Shown: positions 40,096-49,346 of the stretch, piece by piece
Layout of the letters: the number at the start of each line of letters is the position of its first letter
How positions within the stretch are numbered: position 1 is the first letter of the stretch
NCBI RefSeq assembly: GCF_900102135.1
Contig: NZ_FMVJ01000003.1
Location: 310,001 to 374,000, forward strand
DNA: 64,000 nucleotides
DNA from: Microvirga guangxiensis
GTDB taxonomy: Bacteria; Pseudomonadota; Alphaproteobacteria; Rhizobiales; Beijerinckiaceae
Direction of reading: 5' to 3'
Translations under genes and position numbers: made by a program
The notes under the pieces: model-generated
What the model saw: only the letters and a program-made list of their open reading frames with translations
The model's database searches: none
Told to the model about the DNA's origin: nothing

Positions 40096-40125
40096 AGAAG
40101 CCCAGCCTTTGAGCTGGGCTTCTTT
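40096..40125 (+). terminator. Rho-independent terminator of secA
   Basis: AGAAGCCCAGC (40096-40106) pairs with GCTGGGCTTCT (40113-40123) over a 6-base loop, followed by TTT. It lies 22 bases after the secA stop. Confidence 0.85.
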
Positions 40126-40171
40126 GCCGTTATACAGTAGCGGGGCAGACATTCCGCTATAGGGTTATTAT

Positions 40172-40657
40172 ATGCAGGAAAAAGGTGATCACTGGTCTGG
40201 ATTGATTGGTGGATATAGAATTCCCTACGATCCTCGCCCAGCCTTGCAGGCCATTGAGCAGGGAAAGGCTGAGCTTGCCTGGGAAGAGCTGTGGGAGAAC
40301 CTCTACCATCAAGGTGATGTCGGCTCTGCGTCCTACGCCGCAGTTCCAGAGATTGTCCGTATCATTGCACATACGGAGAAGCCTGACTGGAACACATATG
40401 CTCTAATTTCCACAATCGAGGAGGCTCGCCTCAGCGAGCATAATCCGCCTGTTCCCGAGTGGCTTGAGCCGGCTTATCAGGAGGCGTGGAAGAGAGTCCC
40501 TGAACTCGCCCTAGTCCATCTTGCACCAGCAAGCGACGAAACTCTTATCTGCAGCATTCTAGCAGCTCTCGCACAGGCTAAAGGCCAGACAACTCTTGGA
40601 AAGCTCGCCTTGCTTACGGAAAGAGAGTTGCAGGAGATAATCGCCGACTATAGCTGA
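40172..40657 (+). CDS. Hypothetical HEAT-like / immunity-like protein
   Basis: 161 residues, mainly helical, acidic, no signal peptide. The stretch LWENLYHQGDVGSASYAAVPEIVRIIAHTE resembles a motif (HQG-x-VGxASYAAVP) that I associate with HEAT-like proteins, some of which serve as immunity proteins beside polymorphic toxins; that link is recalled, not shown. No toxin gene is adjacent. The gene is less GC-rich than its neighbours and lies between the secA terminator and the L,D-transpeptidase, suggesting later acquisition. A weak hairpin with TTTT (40698-40718) follows. Confidence 0.6.
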   Translation: MQEKGDHWSGLIGGYRIPYDPRPALQAIEQGKAELAWEELWENLYHQGDVGSASYAAVPEIVRIIAHTEKPDWNTYALISTIEEARLSEHNPPVPEWLEPAYQEAWKRVPELALVHLAPASDETLICSILAALAQAKGQTTLGKLALLTERELQEIIADYS

Positions 40658-40697
40658 TCGACCCACCTCTCTAATGAGAATCTTCGCATAGGCGAAG

Positions 40698-40718
40698 GCT
40701 TGCCAGTGGCAGGCTTTT
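40698..40718 (+). terminator. Possible terminator of the gene at 40172-40657
   Basis: GCTTGCC (40698-40704) pairs with GGCAGGC (40708-40714), with one wobble, followed by TTTT. The stem is short; only moderate support. Confidence 0.4.
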
Positions 40719-40879
40719 GTTGTGGAGTCTAAATTCCCTTACGTCATCTTTCAGAGCTGCTCCAGGATCCGCACCTTTCAGCTATATGGCTCAACGACGT
40801 GGATAGCTAGGACGAGCCCGGCCATCGCGCTGGGCTTTCGCATTGAACGAGTGGGCGCTCCTTAACCTTTTAGAACCTT

Positions 40880-42163
40880 TTAGTTGGCGACTGCCACATT
40901 GACCGGGGTGGAGCTCTGCACTCTCTTCTGAGGCACAGGCTTGTGGACAGGGGCCGTACGCAGGGCGGGGGCGGCCTGTGCCGTCTCGGCGGCCGGCTGC
41001 AAGGGCGAGGGGCTGAAGAGATCCGCAACACCGCCGAACATCTTCTTGTAGAAGGGTGTCTCCTGCGACGAGGCAGGTGCAGTGGAGGCCGTTGCCACCG
41101 GCGCTGGGGCAGCGGACTGGGGCACGGCGCGGGCGACCAGAGGCTCAGAGGACTCGGCGGGCACTTCCCGCATGGAAGCGAAGGCCAGTGCCGTGGACGG
41201 GGTGTCGAGGGTCTCGCGGCCGCTGTCATCAAGCGCGATCTGCTGCGGGCCGGAAGAGATGCCCTCGGTGCGGCTCACATAGCCGAGCCTGCTGTCGGTC
41301 ACGCCGGACACATTGGCGAGCGCCGTGCGGAAGGATTCGTGCGTGTCGCCGTCATGATAGACGAGCTTGATCGGCTTCGTGCCCTTGGCGACGAGCTCGG
41401 CCACCTGCTGCTCATCCTGGGCGTGCTTCTGTGCCACGGCGGCTACGACGGTGGGATCGGCGTTGAACTGATAGCGACGCCCTGCCACGGCCACCGGCAC
41501 TTCTTCCTTCGTTACCTCGAAGGTGTCGGCACCTTCCTTCAGGTTTTTCCAGAAGGCGATGTTGGGATCGAGACGGTGCTTGGCCAGGTTCTGGGCCGTC
41601 ATCCGGAACGGATAAGACTGGAACTGGACGGCGCGCTGGCCGCTGGCGAAGGCTTCGCGGGCGATGGAATAGATTTCGGCGATGTTCTGATCCGTCATGG
41701 CGAAGCAACCGCGCGAGGAGCACGAGCCGTGGACCATGATATCGCCGCCGTTGCGGCCGAGCGAGCGGTCGAAGGCGTTCGGATAGCCGGTGTCGAACGA
41801 GAGATAGAAATTCGAGTTGGGGTTCATCTGCGCCGGGGTAACCGTGTAGAAGCCTTCCGGCACCTGGCGGTCGCCTTCGCGGGTCTTGGGGCCGAGCTGG
41901 CCGGACCAGCGGCAGATGGGATAGGTCTTGAGCAGGGCGTACTTGCCGTTCGAGCTGCGCTTCCAGATCTCCAGCTCCGATTCCTTCTTATAGGCCCGGA
42001 TCAGGATCGGATCTTCCTTGCTCATGCCCTTGGAGGACATGAGGGCCATGGCGGCCGGCGGAATCGGCTGAAGATGGCGGGTGGAGCCTTTGGTGAGATT
42101 GCCGTCCTGGCAGGCAGCAAGCGCGAGCATCAGGCTCGCGGCCATAGCAATACGCTTCATCAT
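40880..42163 (-). CDS. Lipoprotein L,D-transpeptidase (YkuD domain)
   Basis: 427 residues. A lipobox is present (LMLALAAC, Cys18). The YkuD/L,D-transpeptidase domain at about residues 55-190 has the active-site sequence GDIMVHGSCSSRGCFAMTDQNIAEIY (catalytic Cys in SRGC). The rest, about residues 230-427, is an extended Ala/Pro/Val/Thr-rich C-terminus that is probably disordered. It resembles YafK-type enzymes, which act on peptidoglycan crosslinks or Lpp attachment in the periplasm. The exact substrate is inference. The long tail is unusual for YafK. Confidence 0.85.
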   Translation of the reverse strand: MMKRIAMAASLMLALAACQDGNLTKGSTRHLQPIPPAAMALMSSKGMSKEDPILIRAYKKESELEIWKRSSNGKYALLKTYPICRWSGQLGPKTREGDRQVPEGFYTVTPAQMNPNSNFYLSFDTGYPNAFDRSLGRNGGDIMVHGSCSSRGCFAMTDQNIAEIYSIAREAFASGQRAVQFQSYPFRMTAQNLAKHRLDPNIAFWKNLKEGADTFEVTKEEVPVAVAGRRYQFNADPTVVAAVAQKHAQDEQQVAELVAKGTKPIKLVYHDGDTHESFRTALANVSGVTDSRLGYVSRTEGISSGPQQIALDDSGRETLDTPSTALAFASMREVPAESSEPLVARAVPQSAAPAPVATASTAPASSQETPFYKKMFGGVADLFSPSPLQPAAETAQAAPALRTAPVHKPVPQKRVQSSTPVNVAVAN

Positions 42164-42375
42164 GGGGGACCCCGCATTTCTGATCTGCCGGCGTTATGCC
42201 TGACAGTTCCCCTTAACCCTTAAACCGTTAGCCTTAACTGGCCCTTACTGCAAGCGGAGCCGTCATGTTGTGATGGTTAACGAGAGGTAAATTCGCCTCT
42301 TCGGGGGAATGTATTGCTGGGCTTATCCTCCCGGAGAGGCATGCCTTTGGAGGAGCCAGGGTTCCGAAAGCTTCA

Positions 42376-42401
42376 GGGCTGCTCTCGTGAAAGAGCAGCC
42401 C
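42376..42401 (-). repeat. Hairpin after accA, weak terminator
   Basis: GGGCTGCTCT (42376-42385) and AGAGCAGCCC (42392-42401) form a perfect 10-bp stem 24 bases after the accA stop (42425, minus strand). The T run after it is poor, so efficiency is uncertain. Confidence 0.5.
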
Positions 42402-42424
42402 CGGTTTGGAATCTTGGGCGTTGC

Positions 42425-43378
42425 TTAGAGCTTGCGGCCGATATTGAGGAACTTCTCGGCCCGGTGATCCCGAATTTCCGCGGGGCCCATGTTGCCGAGG
42501 TCGTGGAGAGCTTCCTCGATGGCGTTGCCGGCGGCCTGAATGGCGGCCTGCGGGTCCCGGTGCGCGCCGCCCACGGGCTCGGTCACGATCCCGTCGATGA
42601 TTCCCAGCCGCAGGAGATCCTGGGCGGTGATCTTCATGTTCGTGGCGGCGTCCTGAGCACGGGCGGCATCGCGCCAGAGAATCGAGGCCGCGCCTTCGGG
42701 CGAGATCACGCTGTAGATGGCATGCTCCATCATCAGCACCTTGTTGGCGGTTGCGATAGCAATCGCGCCGCCCGAGCCGCCCTCGCCGATGACAAGGGAA
42801 ACGTTCGGCACGCCAAGGCCCAGCTGCGCCTCGGTGGAGCGGGCGATGGCCTCGGCCTGTCCGCGCTCCTCCGCTTCGATGCCGGGATAGGCGCCGGCGG
42901 TGTCCACGAAGGAGAGGACGGGAAGGCCGAAGCGGTCCGCCATTTCCATCAGGCGCACGGCCTTGCGGTAGCCCTCAGGACGCGCCATGCCGAAATTGTG
43001 CCGGATGCGGGTTTCCGTGTTGTGGCCCTTCTCCTGGCCCAGCACGCAGACCGGTTGGCCCCGGAAGCGCCCGAAGCCGGCCAGGATGGCCTCGTCCTCG
43101 GAGAACTTGCGGTCGCCGGCGAGGGGCGTGAACTCGGTGATCAGGCCGGCGCAGTAATCGACGAAGTGAGGCCGCTGCGGGTGGCGCGCGACCAGGGTCT
43201 TCTGCCAGGGCGTGAGCTTGGAATAGAGATCCTTGAGGGCGTCCGCCGCCTTGACCTCCAGGCGCGAGACATCGTCGGAGATGGAGACGGCATTGCCGTT
43301 CTCACCCAGGGCCCGGAGCTCTTCGACCTTCGCCTCAAGCTCGGCGACGGGCTTTTCGAAATCGAGATAACTGCGCAT
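42425..43378 (-). CDS. accA: Acetyl-CoA carboxylase carboxyltransferase subunit alpha
   Basis: 317 residues, full-length AccA. Opens MRSYLDFEKPVAELEAKVEEL, then a crotonase-like core with RGQPVCVLGQEKGHNTETRIRHNFGMARPEGYRKAVRLMEMADRF, FVDTAGAYPGIEAEERGQAEAIARS and IGEGGSGGAIAIATANKVLMMEHAIYSVISPEGAASILWRD. It forms the heterotetrameric transferase with AccD, making malonyl-CoA for fatty acid synthesis. AccA lies apart from accB/C/D, as is usual in Alphaproteobacteria. Confidence 0.97.
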   Translation of the reverse strand: MRSYLDFEKPVAELEAKVEELRALGENGNAVSISDDVSRLEVKAADALKDLYSKLTPWQKTLVARHPQRPHFVDYCAGLITEFTPLAGDRKFSEDEAILAGFGRFRGQPVCVLGQEKGHNTETRIRHNFGMARPEGYRKAVRLMEMADRFGLPVLSFVDTAGAYPGIEAEERGQAEAIARSTEAQLGLGVPNVSLVIGEGGSGGAIAIATANKVLMMEHAIYSVISPEGAASILWRDAARAQDAATNMKITAQDLLRLGIIDGIVTEPVGGAHRDPQAAIQAAGNAIEEALHDLGNMGPAEIRDHRAEKFLNIGRKL

Positions 43379-43501
43379 CAGACTCTATAAAGATGAAAGC
43401 CGGCGTGAGGGAATAGCCTTGCCGGAGCGGGGCGGACACTGGCGATTCAGGGGCCCCAAGTCAAGTTGAGCCCCGTCTTACTCCCCTAAAACCGGGCAAA
43501 A

Positions 43502-44245
43502 TCAAGGAAGATCCCCAATTCGGGACGCAGTTGCCGGTACGAAAACCGGGGCGGTACGGCGGGAGCGGCGTACCGCCATGACCGTTCCGGGGCGATAAAG
43601 CTGCTTGGTGGCCTCCACGATGTGAAGGCCCGCGAACGGCAGGGAGAAGCCGGCGCCGATGCTCTCCCAGGCCTGGGCAGTCCCGAGCACCAGGCGGCTG
43701 GTGAGCGGCGGCACGTAGAGGGTTTCCGCCCAGCCTTCCGGCGAGAACCAGGTCTGCCGCATGAGACTTTTCAGCTGCGAGCGGCTATAGGGCTGGCCAT
43801 AGCCGAAGGGTGTCGTGTCCATGCGGGCCCACAGGCCGCGCCGGTTGGGAGCCACCATGATGATGCGTCCGCCCGGCGTCAGAATGCGCCAGATCTCGTG
43901 CAGAAGCTCGCTCGGACTTTCCACCGTTTCGAGGGCATGCACCACGAGCACCCGGTCGATGGAGGCGTCTGGCAGGGGCATCATGAGCGGATCGACGAGA
44001 GCCGAAGCCGAGGCGCCCGTGCTCGGCCAGTTCACTACGCCCTGATGGGCGGGCATGAAGGCGATGGTCCGCTCGGCTTCGCTCCGGGCGGTCGAAAGAT
44101 AGGGCGGCGCATAGCCGAGCCCGAGCACGCGCAGGCCTGTCAGCGGTCCCCAGAACCGGTTGATGGCCCGTCCGACATAGCGGCGGGTCACGGTGCCGAG
44201 GGGACTCGCATAAAAGCTGCGCAGATCGGTGATATCGATGCTCAT
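43502..44245 (-). CDS. Class I SAM-dependent methyltransferase
   Basis: 247 residues. Methyltransf_11-type core: LRVLGLGYAPPYLSTARSEAERT (motif I), MPLPDASIDRVLVVHALETVESPSELLHEIWRILTPGGRIIMVAPNRRGLWAR (motifs post-I to III). A C-terminal FGYGQPYSRSQLKSLMRQTWFSPEGWAETLYVPPLTSRLVLGTAQAWE region is distinctive. The substrate is unknown. It diverges from gloB, which is its usual partner in Hyphomicrobiales. Confidence 0.82.
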   Translation of the reverse strand: MSIDITDLRSFYASPLGTVTRRYVGRAINRFWGPLTGLRVLGLGYAPPYLSTARSEAERTIAFMPAHQGVVNWPSTGASASALVDPLMMPLPDASIDRVLVVHALETVESPSELLHEIWRILTPGGRIIMVAPNRRGLWARMDTTPFGYGQPYSRSQLKSLMRQTWFSPEGWAETLYVPPLTSRLVLGTAQAWESIGAGFSLPFAGLHIVEATKQLYRPGTVMAVRRSRRTAPVFVPATASRIGDLP

Positions 44246-44362
44246 GGCCTCGTCAGGATGCCTCTCGATCTGCTTCGACGGAGCGTATCCATCGCATGGG
44301 GACTGGTTTCACCCCTTGAGTGTTCCATGATAGCTCAAAGTGCATCAAGACAGGTTTCCTCG

Positions 44363-45130
44363 ATGTCAGCCCAGATACACGCCTTTCTCTGCCTGCAGGA
44401 CAATATCGGTGTTCTGATCCACGATCCCAATACCGGCGCTTGCGCAGCCATCGACGCGCCGGAGGAGGAAGCGATCCTCGCGGCCCTCGCCGAGAAGGGC
44501 TGGACGCTCACCGACATTCTCGTCACTCACCGCCACAGCGATCACGTGCAGGGGATCGACGGCCTCAAGCGCCGCACCGGCTGCCGGGTGGTGGCGCCCG
44601 CCAAGGCCCGCGAGGCGGTGCCCTCCGCCGATGTCTGGGTGGGCGAAGGCGACGGCGTGCTGGTGGGGACTCTCGAGGCGCGCGTTCTCGAGACGCCCGG
44701 CCATTGCGCGGATCATGTTTCGTATTGGTTCGAACAAGATCGTGCGCTGTTCGCCGGCGATACGCTTTTCACTCTCGGCTGCGGGCGCATGTTCGAGGGC
44801 ACGTACGCCGATTTCTGGAAGTCGCTGCAGCGGCTTGCCGCCTTGCCCGACAACACGCAGGTGTATTGCGGTCATGATTACACGCTCTCCAATGCGCGCT
44901 TCGCGCTTGCAGCTGATCCCGACAATGCTGCGCTGAAGGCGCGCGTCAGGCAAGCCGAGCAGGCGAAGGCGGAAGGCCGCTTCCTGGTGCCGTCGACCAT
45001 TGAACAGGAAAAGGCCACCAACCCATTCTTGAGGGCAGGGGAGCTTAGTGTGGCGAAAACCGTTCATAAGGAAGGTGCTGCGCCCGTAGAGGTCTTTCAA
45101 TCCCTGCGCGAATGGAAGAACACGTTCTGA
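44363..45130 (+). CDS. gloB: Hydroxyacylglutathione hydrolase (glyoxalase II)
   Basis: 255 residues. MBL fold with the metal motif THRHSDHVQG (HxHxDH), the CADHVSYWFE and GDTLFTLGCGRMFEGTYADFW segments, YCGHDYTLSNARFA, and the glyoxalase-II C-terminal helix with EKATNPFLRAG. It hydrolyses S-lactoylglutathione to lactate and glutathione, finishing methylglyoxal detoxification. The ATG at 44363 fits the family; an in-frame ATG at 44327 would add twelve residues. GNAT gene follows 33 bases later. Confidence 0.93.
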   Translation: MSAQIHAFLCLQDNIGVLIHDPNTGACAAIDAPEEEAILAALAEKGWTLTDILVTHRHSDHVQGIDGLKRRTGCRVVAPAKAREAVPSADVWVGEGDGVLVGTLEARVLETPGHCADHVSYWFEQDRALFAGDTLFTLGCGRMFEGTYADFWKSLQRLAALPDNTQVYCGHDYTLSNARFALAADPDNAALKARVRQAEQAKAEGRFLVPSTIEQEKATNPFLRAGELSVAKTVHKEGAAPVEVFQSLREWKNTF

Positions 45131-45163
45131 CGGCAACGCGGCACGGCAGGAGCGGCAAATCTC

Positions 45164-45922
45164 ATGAATGATCACGGCCTCATCATCGGGCTTGAGAGCA
45201 GGCTTCTGAATGCGTGGCCTTCGTTCGATTATCAGGCTTATGACGGATGGATCCTGCGCTTTGCCAACGGCTATTCGAAGCGCGCCAATTCCGCGACCCC
45301 CCTCCTGCCGCATGCGGCTCTCGACGAGGAATTGCTCGATTACATGATCGCCCGCTTCGTCGAGGCGAATGTGCGTCCCACCTTCCGCTTGAACGGGCTG
45401 CAGGCGGCGGACGTGGACGAGCGCCTGAGGCTGCGCGGCTTCAAGGAGATCGAGCCGACGCATGTGCTCGTGGCGCCTATCCCGCAGGCCGATTGCGAGC
45501 CCGATCCGGAGGTGGAGCTCGCGCCGCAGGCATCGAAGCGCTGGGTGCGCGAGGCCGCGGCTTCTTACGGTGGCGACAAGTCCGATGACGAGACGCTGAT
45601 GAAGATCGTCTCGCGCATTCGTCAGAAAGCGGCTTTCGCCACGCTCAGCCTTGACGATAAGCCGGTGGCCTGGGGGCTCGGCGTCGTGGAGCGTGGATAT
45701 GTCGGCCTGTACGACATCGTCGTCGCGCCCGACCTGCGCGGCATCGGCCTCGGCCGCCGCGTCGTCTCAAGCCTCATGGCTTGGGGATGCGGGCAGGGCG
45801 CGCACAGCGCCTATCTTCAGGTGCGCGAGGAAAACGAGGTCGCGCATTCGCTCTACAGGGCGCTGGGCTTCGAGATCGCCTATGGCTACAGGCACCGGGT
45901 CATGCCCGGGCGGTCTAGCTAA
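45164..45922 (+). CDS. GNAT family N-acetyltransferase
   Basis: 252 residues. The acetyl-CoA binding segment is in YDIVVAPDLRGIGLGRRVVSSLMAWGCGQGAHSAYLQVREENEVAHSLYRALGFEIAYGYRHRV (Q/RxxGxG/A motif at about residue 200). The N-terminal half begins ESRLLNAWPSFDYQAYDGWILRFANGYSKRANS. It resembles a fused pair of GNAT-type half domains. The substrate is unknown. It is probably cotranscribed with gloB. Confidence 0.86.
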   Translation: MNDHGLIIGLESRLLNAWPSFDYQAYDGWILRFANGYSKRANSATPLLPHAALDEELLDYMIARFVEANVRPTFRLNGLQAADVDERLRLRGFKEIEPTHVLVAPIPQADCEPDPEVELAPQASKRWVREAAASYGGDKSDDETLMKIVSRIRQKAAFATLSLDDKPVAWGLGVVERGYVGLYDIVVAPDLRGIGLGRRVVSSLMAWGCGQGAHSAYLQVREENEVAHSLYRALGFEIAYGYRHRVMPGRSS

Positions 45923-45930
45923 GAGCTGCT

Positions 45931-46836
45931 TTATCGCATTCTCTTACGGCGAACCGAGGCCACTTCGCCGGAAAATGCTTTAGGCGTTAGCGTCGCCACC
46001 AGCGCACCGGCGACGATGAGGCCGCACGAGAGCGCCAGCGTGAGCGTCGGCTCCGCATAGCCTGCGAGCACGAGCAGCAGCGTCGAGAGCACCGGCGTCG
46101 CATAGGATGCGACCCCGAGCAGGCGAATGTCGCCGCGCTTCATGCCGATGTCCCACACATAGAACGCCGCGCCTACGGGACCGAGTCCGAGCGCCAGGAC
46201 TGCGAGCCATTGCGTCGTGTTCTCCGGCCACACGGTTGTCTCGAACGCGAGATGGCAGATCCAGCTCAACAGCGATGTGGCGAGGCAGAAGCCCGCCACC
46301 GCATCGGTGGGCACCTGCCCGAAGCGCCGCGAGAGCACGGAATAGCCGCCCCACACGAAAGCGGCGACGAAGGCGCACAGGTAGCCGGGCAGATATTCCG
46401 AGCGCGCATCGAATGCGCCCCGCCCGGCGATGAGCACGATCACGCCTGCAAAGCCGAGGAGGGCGCCGACAAGATGCGCCCGGCGCAGATGCTCGCCCGG
46501 CAGGAGCGAGGAGAACAGCACGATCAGCAGCGGCCAGAGATAATTGATGAGACCGGATTCCGCGGGCGGCGCCCAGCGAAGCGCCGCGAAATAGAGCGCG
46601 TGGTAGCCGAACAGGCCCCCTAAGCCCAGCGCCCAGACCACCGGCTTCTGCTTCAGGGCCTTGACCCCTTCCGGCCGCGCGATCCAGCTCGCCATGCCCA
46701 CGAGCCCGCCGACGAGAAAACACATGGCGTTGAGCTGGAAAGGAGGGATCGTGCCCGTAGCCGCCGTGAACAGGGCGAGCAGGGACCAGAGCAGGATGGC
46801 CGTGAGGCCGATGGTGGTGGCGGTGCGTGTCGTCAT
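45931..46836 (-). CDS. EamA/DMT-superfamily transporter, YddG-like
   Basis: 301 residues, ten predicted helices. IGLTAILLWSLLALFTAATGTIPPFQLNAMCFLVGGLVG and the repeat beginning CAFVAAFVWGGYSVLSRRFGQVPTDAVAGFC fit the aromatic amino acid exporter branch (YddG-like); the substrate is inference. The ATG at 46836 is used with GGTGG upstream; a GTG at 46848 is an alternative. It converges with the GNAT gene, 8 bases apart, and is followed upstream by the 104-bp intergenic repeat. Confidence 0.85.
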   Translation of the reverse strand: MTTRTATTIGLTAILLWSLLALFTAATGTIPPFQLNAMCFLVGGLVGMASWIARPEGVKALKQKPVVWALGLGGLFGYHALYFAALRWAPPAESGLINYLWPLLIVLFSSLLPGEHLRRAHLVGALLGFAGVIVLIAGRGAFDARSEYLPGYLCAFVAAFVWGGYSVLSRRFGQVPTDAVAGFCLATSLLSWICHLAFETTVWPENTTQWLAVLALGLGPVGAAFYVWDIGMKRGDIRLLGVASYATPVLSTLLLVLAGYAEPTLTLALSCGLIVAGALVATLTPKAFSGEVASVRRKRMR

Positions 46837-46855
46837 GGTGACCGCCACCTAGCAC

Positions 46856-46959
46856 GTCATCCCGGTCGAGGCGAAGTACAGATCCGGGGTCTTGTGCAGA
46901 TTATGGCGCCATGGGCGATCTGCGATTCCGGATCGCGGCCGGGCCGCATCCGGAATGAC
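46856..46959. repeat. 104-bp intergenic repeat with GTCAT/ATGAC inverted ends
   Basis: The ends GTCATCCCGG (46856-46865) and CCGGAATGAC (46950-46959) are inverted repeats with 9 of 10 bases matching, and the inside contains further partial palindromes. It belongs to the same family as 29316-29417. It fills almost exactly the gap between the EamA start and the phaB stop (46966). Confidence 0.6.
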
Positions 46960-46965
46960 GCCGTC

Positions 46966-47691
46966 TTAAGCCATGTACTGCCCGCCGTTGAGGCTCAACG
47001 TCGAGCCGGTGACGAAGCCCGCATCGTCGCCTGCGAGGAAGAGCACGCCGCGCGCGATCTCTTCCGCTTCGCCCAGGCGCCCAACGGGAATGAGCGGCAG
47101 GATCTTGGATTTCAGAACCTCTTCCGGCACGGCTTTGACCATTTCCGTGGCGATGTAGCCCGGCGCGATCACGTTGACCGTGACGCCCTTGTTCGCGTTC
47201 TCAAGGGCGAGCGCCTTGGCGAAGCCGATCACGCCCGCTTTCGCGGCGGAATAGTTCGCCTGGCCCATCTGCCCCTTCTGGCCGTTGATGGAGGAGATGA
47301 TGATGATGCGCCCGAAGCCGCGTTCGCGCATGCCCTCGATGACGGGGCGCGTGCAGGTGAACATCGAATCGAGGTTGGTGCGGATGACGGCTGACCATTG
47401 GTCGAAGGTCATCTTGTGGAACATGCCGTCGCGGGTGATGCCCGCATTGTTGACCAGAACGTCGACGGGGCCGAGTTCCGCTTCCACTGCGCGAATGCCG
47501 GCCTCGCATCCTGCCGGATCGGAAACGTCGAATTTGAAAACGGGAATGTCCGTTTCCGATTTGAATTGGTTTGCAGCCTCGTCATTGCCTGCGTAATTCG
47601 CGGCAACCTTGTAGCCTGCCTGCTTCAAGGCCGATGAGATCGCGGCGCCGATGCCGCGAGTGCCTCCGGTGACCAATGCAACGCGCGCCAT
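46966..47691 (-). CDS. phaB: Acetoacetyl-CoA reductase PhaB
   Basis: 241 residues, short-chain dehydrogenase. The cofactor motif ALVTGGTRGIGAAIS is N-terminal, with the catalytic SSINGQKGQMGQANYSAAKAG (Ser, Tyr, Lys) at residues about 138-158, and VNVIAPGYIATEMVKAVPEEVL. It reduces acetoacetyl-CoA with NADPH to (R)-3-hydroxybutyryl-CoA for polyhydroxybutyrate synthesis. ATG at 47691 with GGAAGG upstream. It lies downstream of phaA with a hairpin between them. Confidence 0.95.
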   Translation of the reverse strand: MARVALVTGGTRGIGAAISSALKQAGYKVAANYAGNDEAANQFKSETDIPVFKFDVSDPAGCEAGIRAVEAELGPVDVLVNNAGITRDGMFHKMTFDQWSAVIRTNLDSMFTCTRPVIEGMRERGFGRIIIISSINGQKGQMGQANYSAAKAGVIGFAKALALENANKGVTVNVIAPGYIATEMVKAVPEEVLKSKILPLIPVGRLGEAEEIARGVLFLAGDDAGFVTGSTLSLNGGQYMA

Positions 47692-47851
47692 GGAATTTCC
47701 TTCCCTCAAGCTTTTTCTGAGCGGATCTTCATGGATCCCTTCATGTGATGGAGTGCCGTTGATCCGGCGACTTCCAGTCTCAGCTTATTACATGTGGCGG
47801 ACTGGGAAAGGGTGTAGGTCCGCTATTTCGTTTAAGCCTTTCGGTCTAACG

Positions 47852-47884
47852 AAAAAGGCTTGCGCTCCCTCGAAAGCGCAAGCC
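47852..47884 (-). terminator. Terminator-like hairpin between phaA and phaB
   Basis: GGCTTGCGCT (47857-47866) pairs with AGCGCAAGCC (47875-47884), followed on the minus strand by TTTTT (47852-47856). As phaA is upstream of phaB on this strand, it would end most phaA transcripts or attenuate read-through to phaB. Confidence 0.7.
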
Positions 47885-47898
47885 CTCCTTTCGATCAG

Positions 47899-47923
47899 GT
47901 GCAACACCGCAGGGATGTTGCAC
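47899..47923. repeat. Second inverted repeat after phaA
   Basis: GTGCAACA (47899-47906) and TGTTGCAC (47916-47923) are perfect inverted repeats around 9 bases, within the phaA-phaB gap. It may be a PhaR site, since PhaR binds TGC-rich sequences in other bacteria, or a further RNA hairpin. Confidence 0.45.
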
Positions 47924-47952
47924 TTGCGAAATTCCTCAGCGCTCCAGGCGGC

Positions 47953-49131
47953 TTATCTTTCAAGGCACATGGCGACACCCATGCCGCCGCCGATGCAGAG
48001 GGTAGCGAGGCCCTTCTTCGCGTTGCGGCGGCCCATCTCGTGCAGCAGGGTCACGAGCACGCGAGCGCCCGATGCACCGATCGGATGGCCGATGGCGATG
48101 GCGCCACCGTTCACGTTCACGATCGACGGATCCCAGCCCATATCCTTGTTGACCGCGAGCGCCTGAGCGGCGAACGCCTCGTTGGCTTCGACGAGTTCCA
48201 GGTCCTGCACTTTCCAGCCGGCCTTCTCCAGCGCCTTGCGGGAAGCGGGAATGGGGCCCGTGCCCATAATCGCAGGATCGACGCCGGCAGTCGCCCAGGA
48301 GGCGATGCGGGCGAGCGGGGTGAGACCGCGCTTCTGGGCTTCGGATTCGGTCATGAGCACCAGGGCAGCCGCGCCGTCATTGATGCCGGAGGCGTTGCCT
48401 GCGGTCACCGTGCCTTCCTTCGAGAAGGCGGGCCTCAGCTTGGCGAGCGCGTCAATGGTCGTTCCCGCGCGGATGTACTCGTCCTGCTCCACCACGATGT
48501 CGCCCTTGCGCGACGAGATGGTGACGGGCGTGATCTCGTCCTTGAAGCGGCCTTCCTTCTGGGCGGCCTCGGCCTTGTTCTGGGAGGCGGTGGCGAACTG
48601 GTCCTGCTCCTCGCGGGTGAGCTGCCAGCGCTGCGCCACGTTCTCGGCGGTGTTGCCCATGTGGTAGCCGTTGAAGGCGTCCATCAGGCCGTCCTTCAGC
48701 ATCGTATCCACGAGCTTGAAATCGCCCATCTTGGTGCCAGCGCGCATGTAGGCCGCATGCGGGGCCAGCGACATGGATTCCTGGCCGCCGGCCACGATGA
48801 TGTTGGCATCGCCGTTGGCGATCTGCTGGAGGCCGATGGCGACCGTGCGCAGGCCCGAGCCGCAGAGCTGGTTGAGGCCCCAGGCGGTCTTTTCCTGCGG
48901 CACGCCTGCCGCCATGGCGGCCTGACGGGCCGGGTTCTGGCCCTGACCTGCGGTGAGGATCTGACCGAGGATCACCTCGTCGACCTCCTCAGCCTGCACC
49001 TTGGCGCGCTCCAGCGCCGCCTTGATGGCCGTCGCGCCCAGCTCATGGGCCGGGGTGTTGGCGAAAGCGCCGTTGAAGGAGCCGACCGGCGTGCGCGCGG
49101 CGCCGACAATGACGATGCTGTCCTGGGCCAT
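47953..49131 (-). CDS. phaA: Acetyl-CoA C-acetyltransferase (beta-ketothiolase) PhaA
   Basis: 392 residues, degradative/biosynthetic thiolase. Catalytic Cys in [11 protein letters not shown] (about residue 88), His in [17 protein letters not shown] (about 348) and the second Cys in [12 protein letters not shown] (about 378). It condenses two acetyl-CoA to acetoacetyl-CoA, the first step of PHB synthesis. Divergent from phaR across a 215-base gap. Start [19 protein letters not shown] is standard. Confidence 0.96.
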   Translation of the reverse strand: MAQDSIVIVGAARTPVGSFNGAFANTPAHELGATAIKAALERAKVQAEEVDEVILGQILTAGQGQNPARQAAMAAGVPQEKTAWGLNQLCGSGLRTVAIGLQQIANGDANIIVAGGQESMSLAPHAAYMRAGTKMGDFKLVDTMLKDGLMDAFNGYHMGNTAENVAQRWQLTREEQDQFATASQNKAEAAQKEGRFKDEITPVTISSRKGDIVVEQDEYIRAGTTIDALAKLRPAFSKEGTVTAGNASGINDGAAALVLMTESEAQKRGLTPLARIASWATAGVDPAIMGTGPIPASRKALEKAGWKVQDLELVEANEAFAAQALAVNKDMGWDPSIVNVNGGAIAIGHPIGASGARVLVTLLHEMGRRNAKKGLATLCIGGGMGVAMCLER

Positions 49132-49346
49132 TCCTGTCTCCTATGACTCTCTGTCCGATTAGATAGTGCTGGTGCGATCAAAGCCCCAGAGCCTGCGATG
49201 TCAAGGACAGGATAGAACAAGTCAGCCATGCGTCCCTTAGACTTTTGGCGCTTTGCTCGTGGGGCATAAGGCTTATAATTAGTTAAGGCCGTCGAGGTCC
49301 CGACAGGGCACGCGGTCACCGGTTTCGAGGAGCGTATCGGGTCCAC

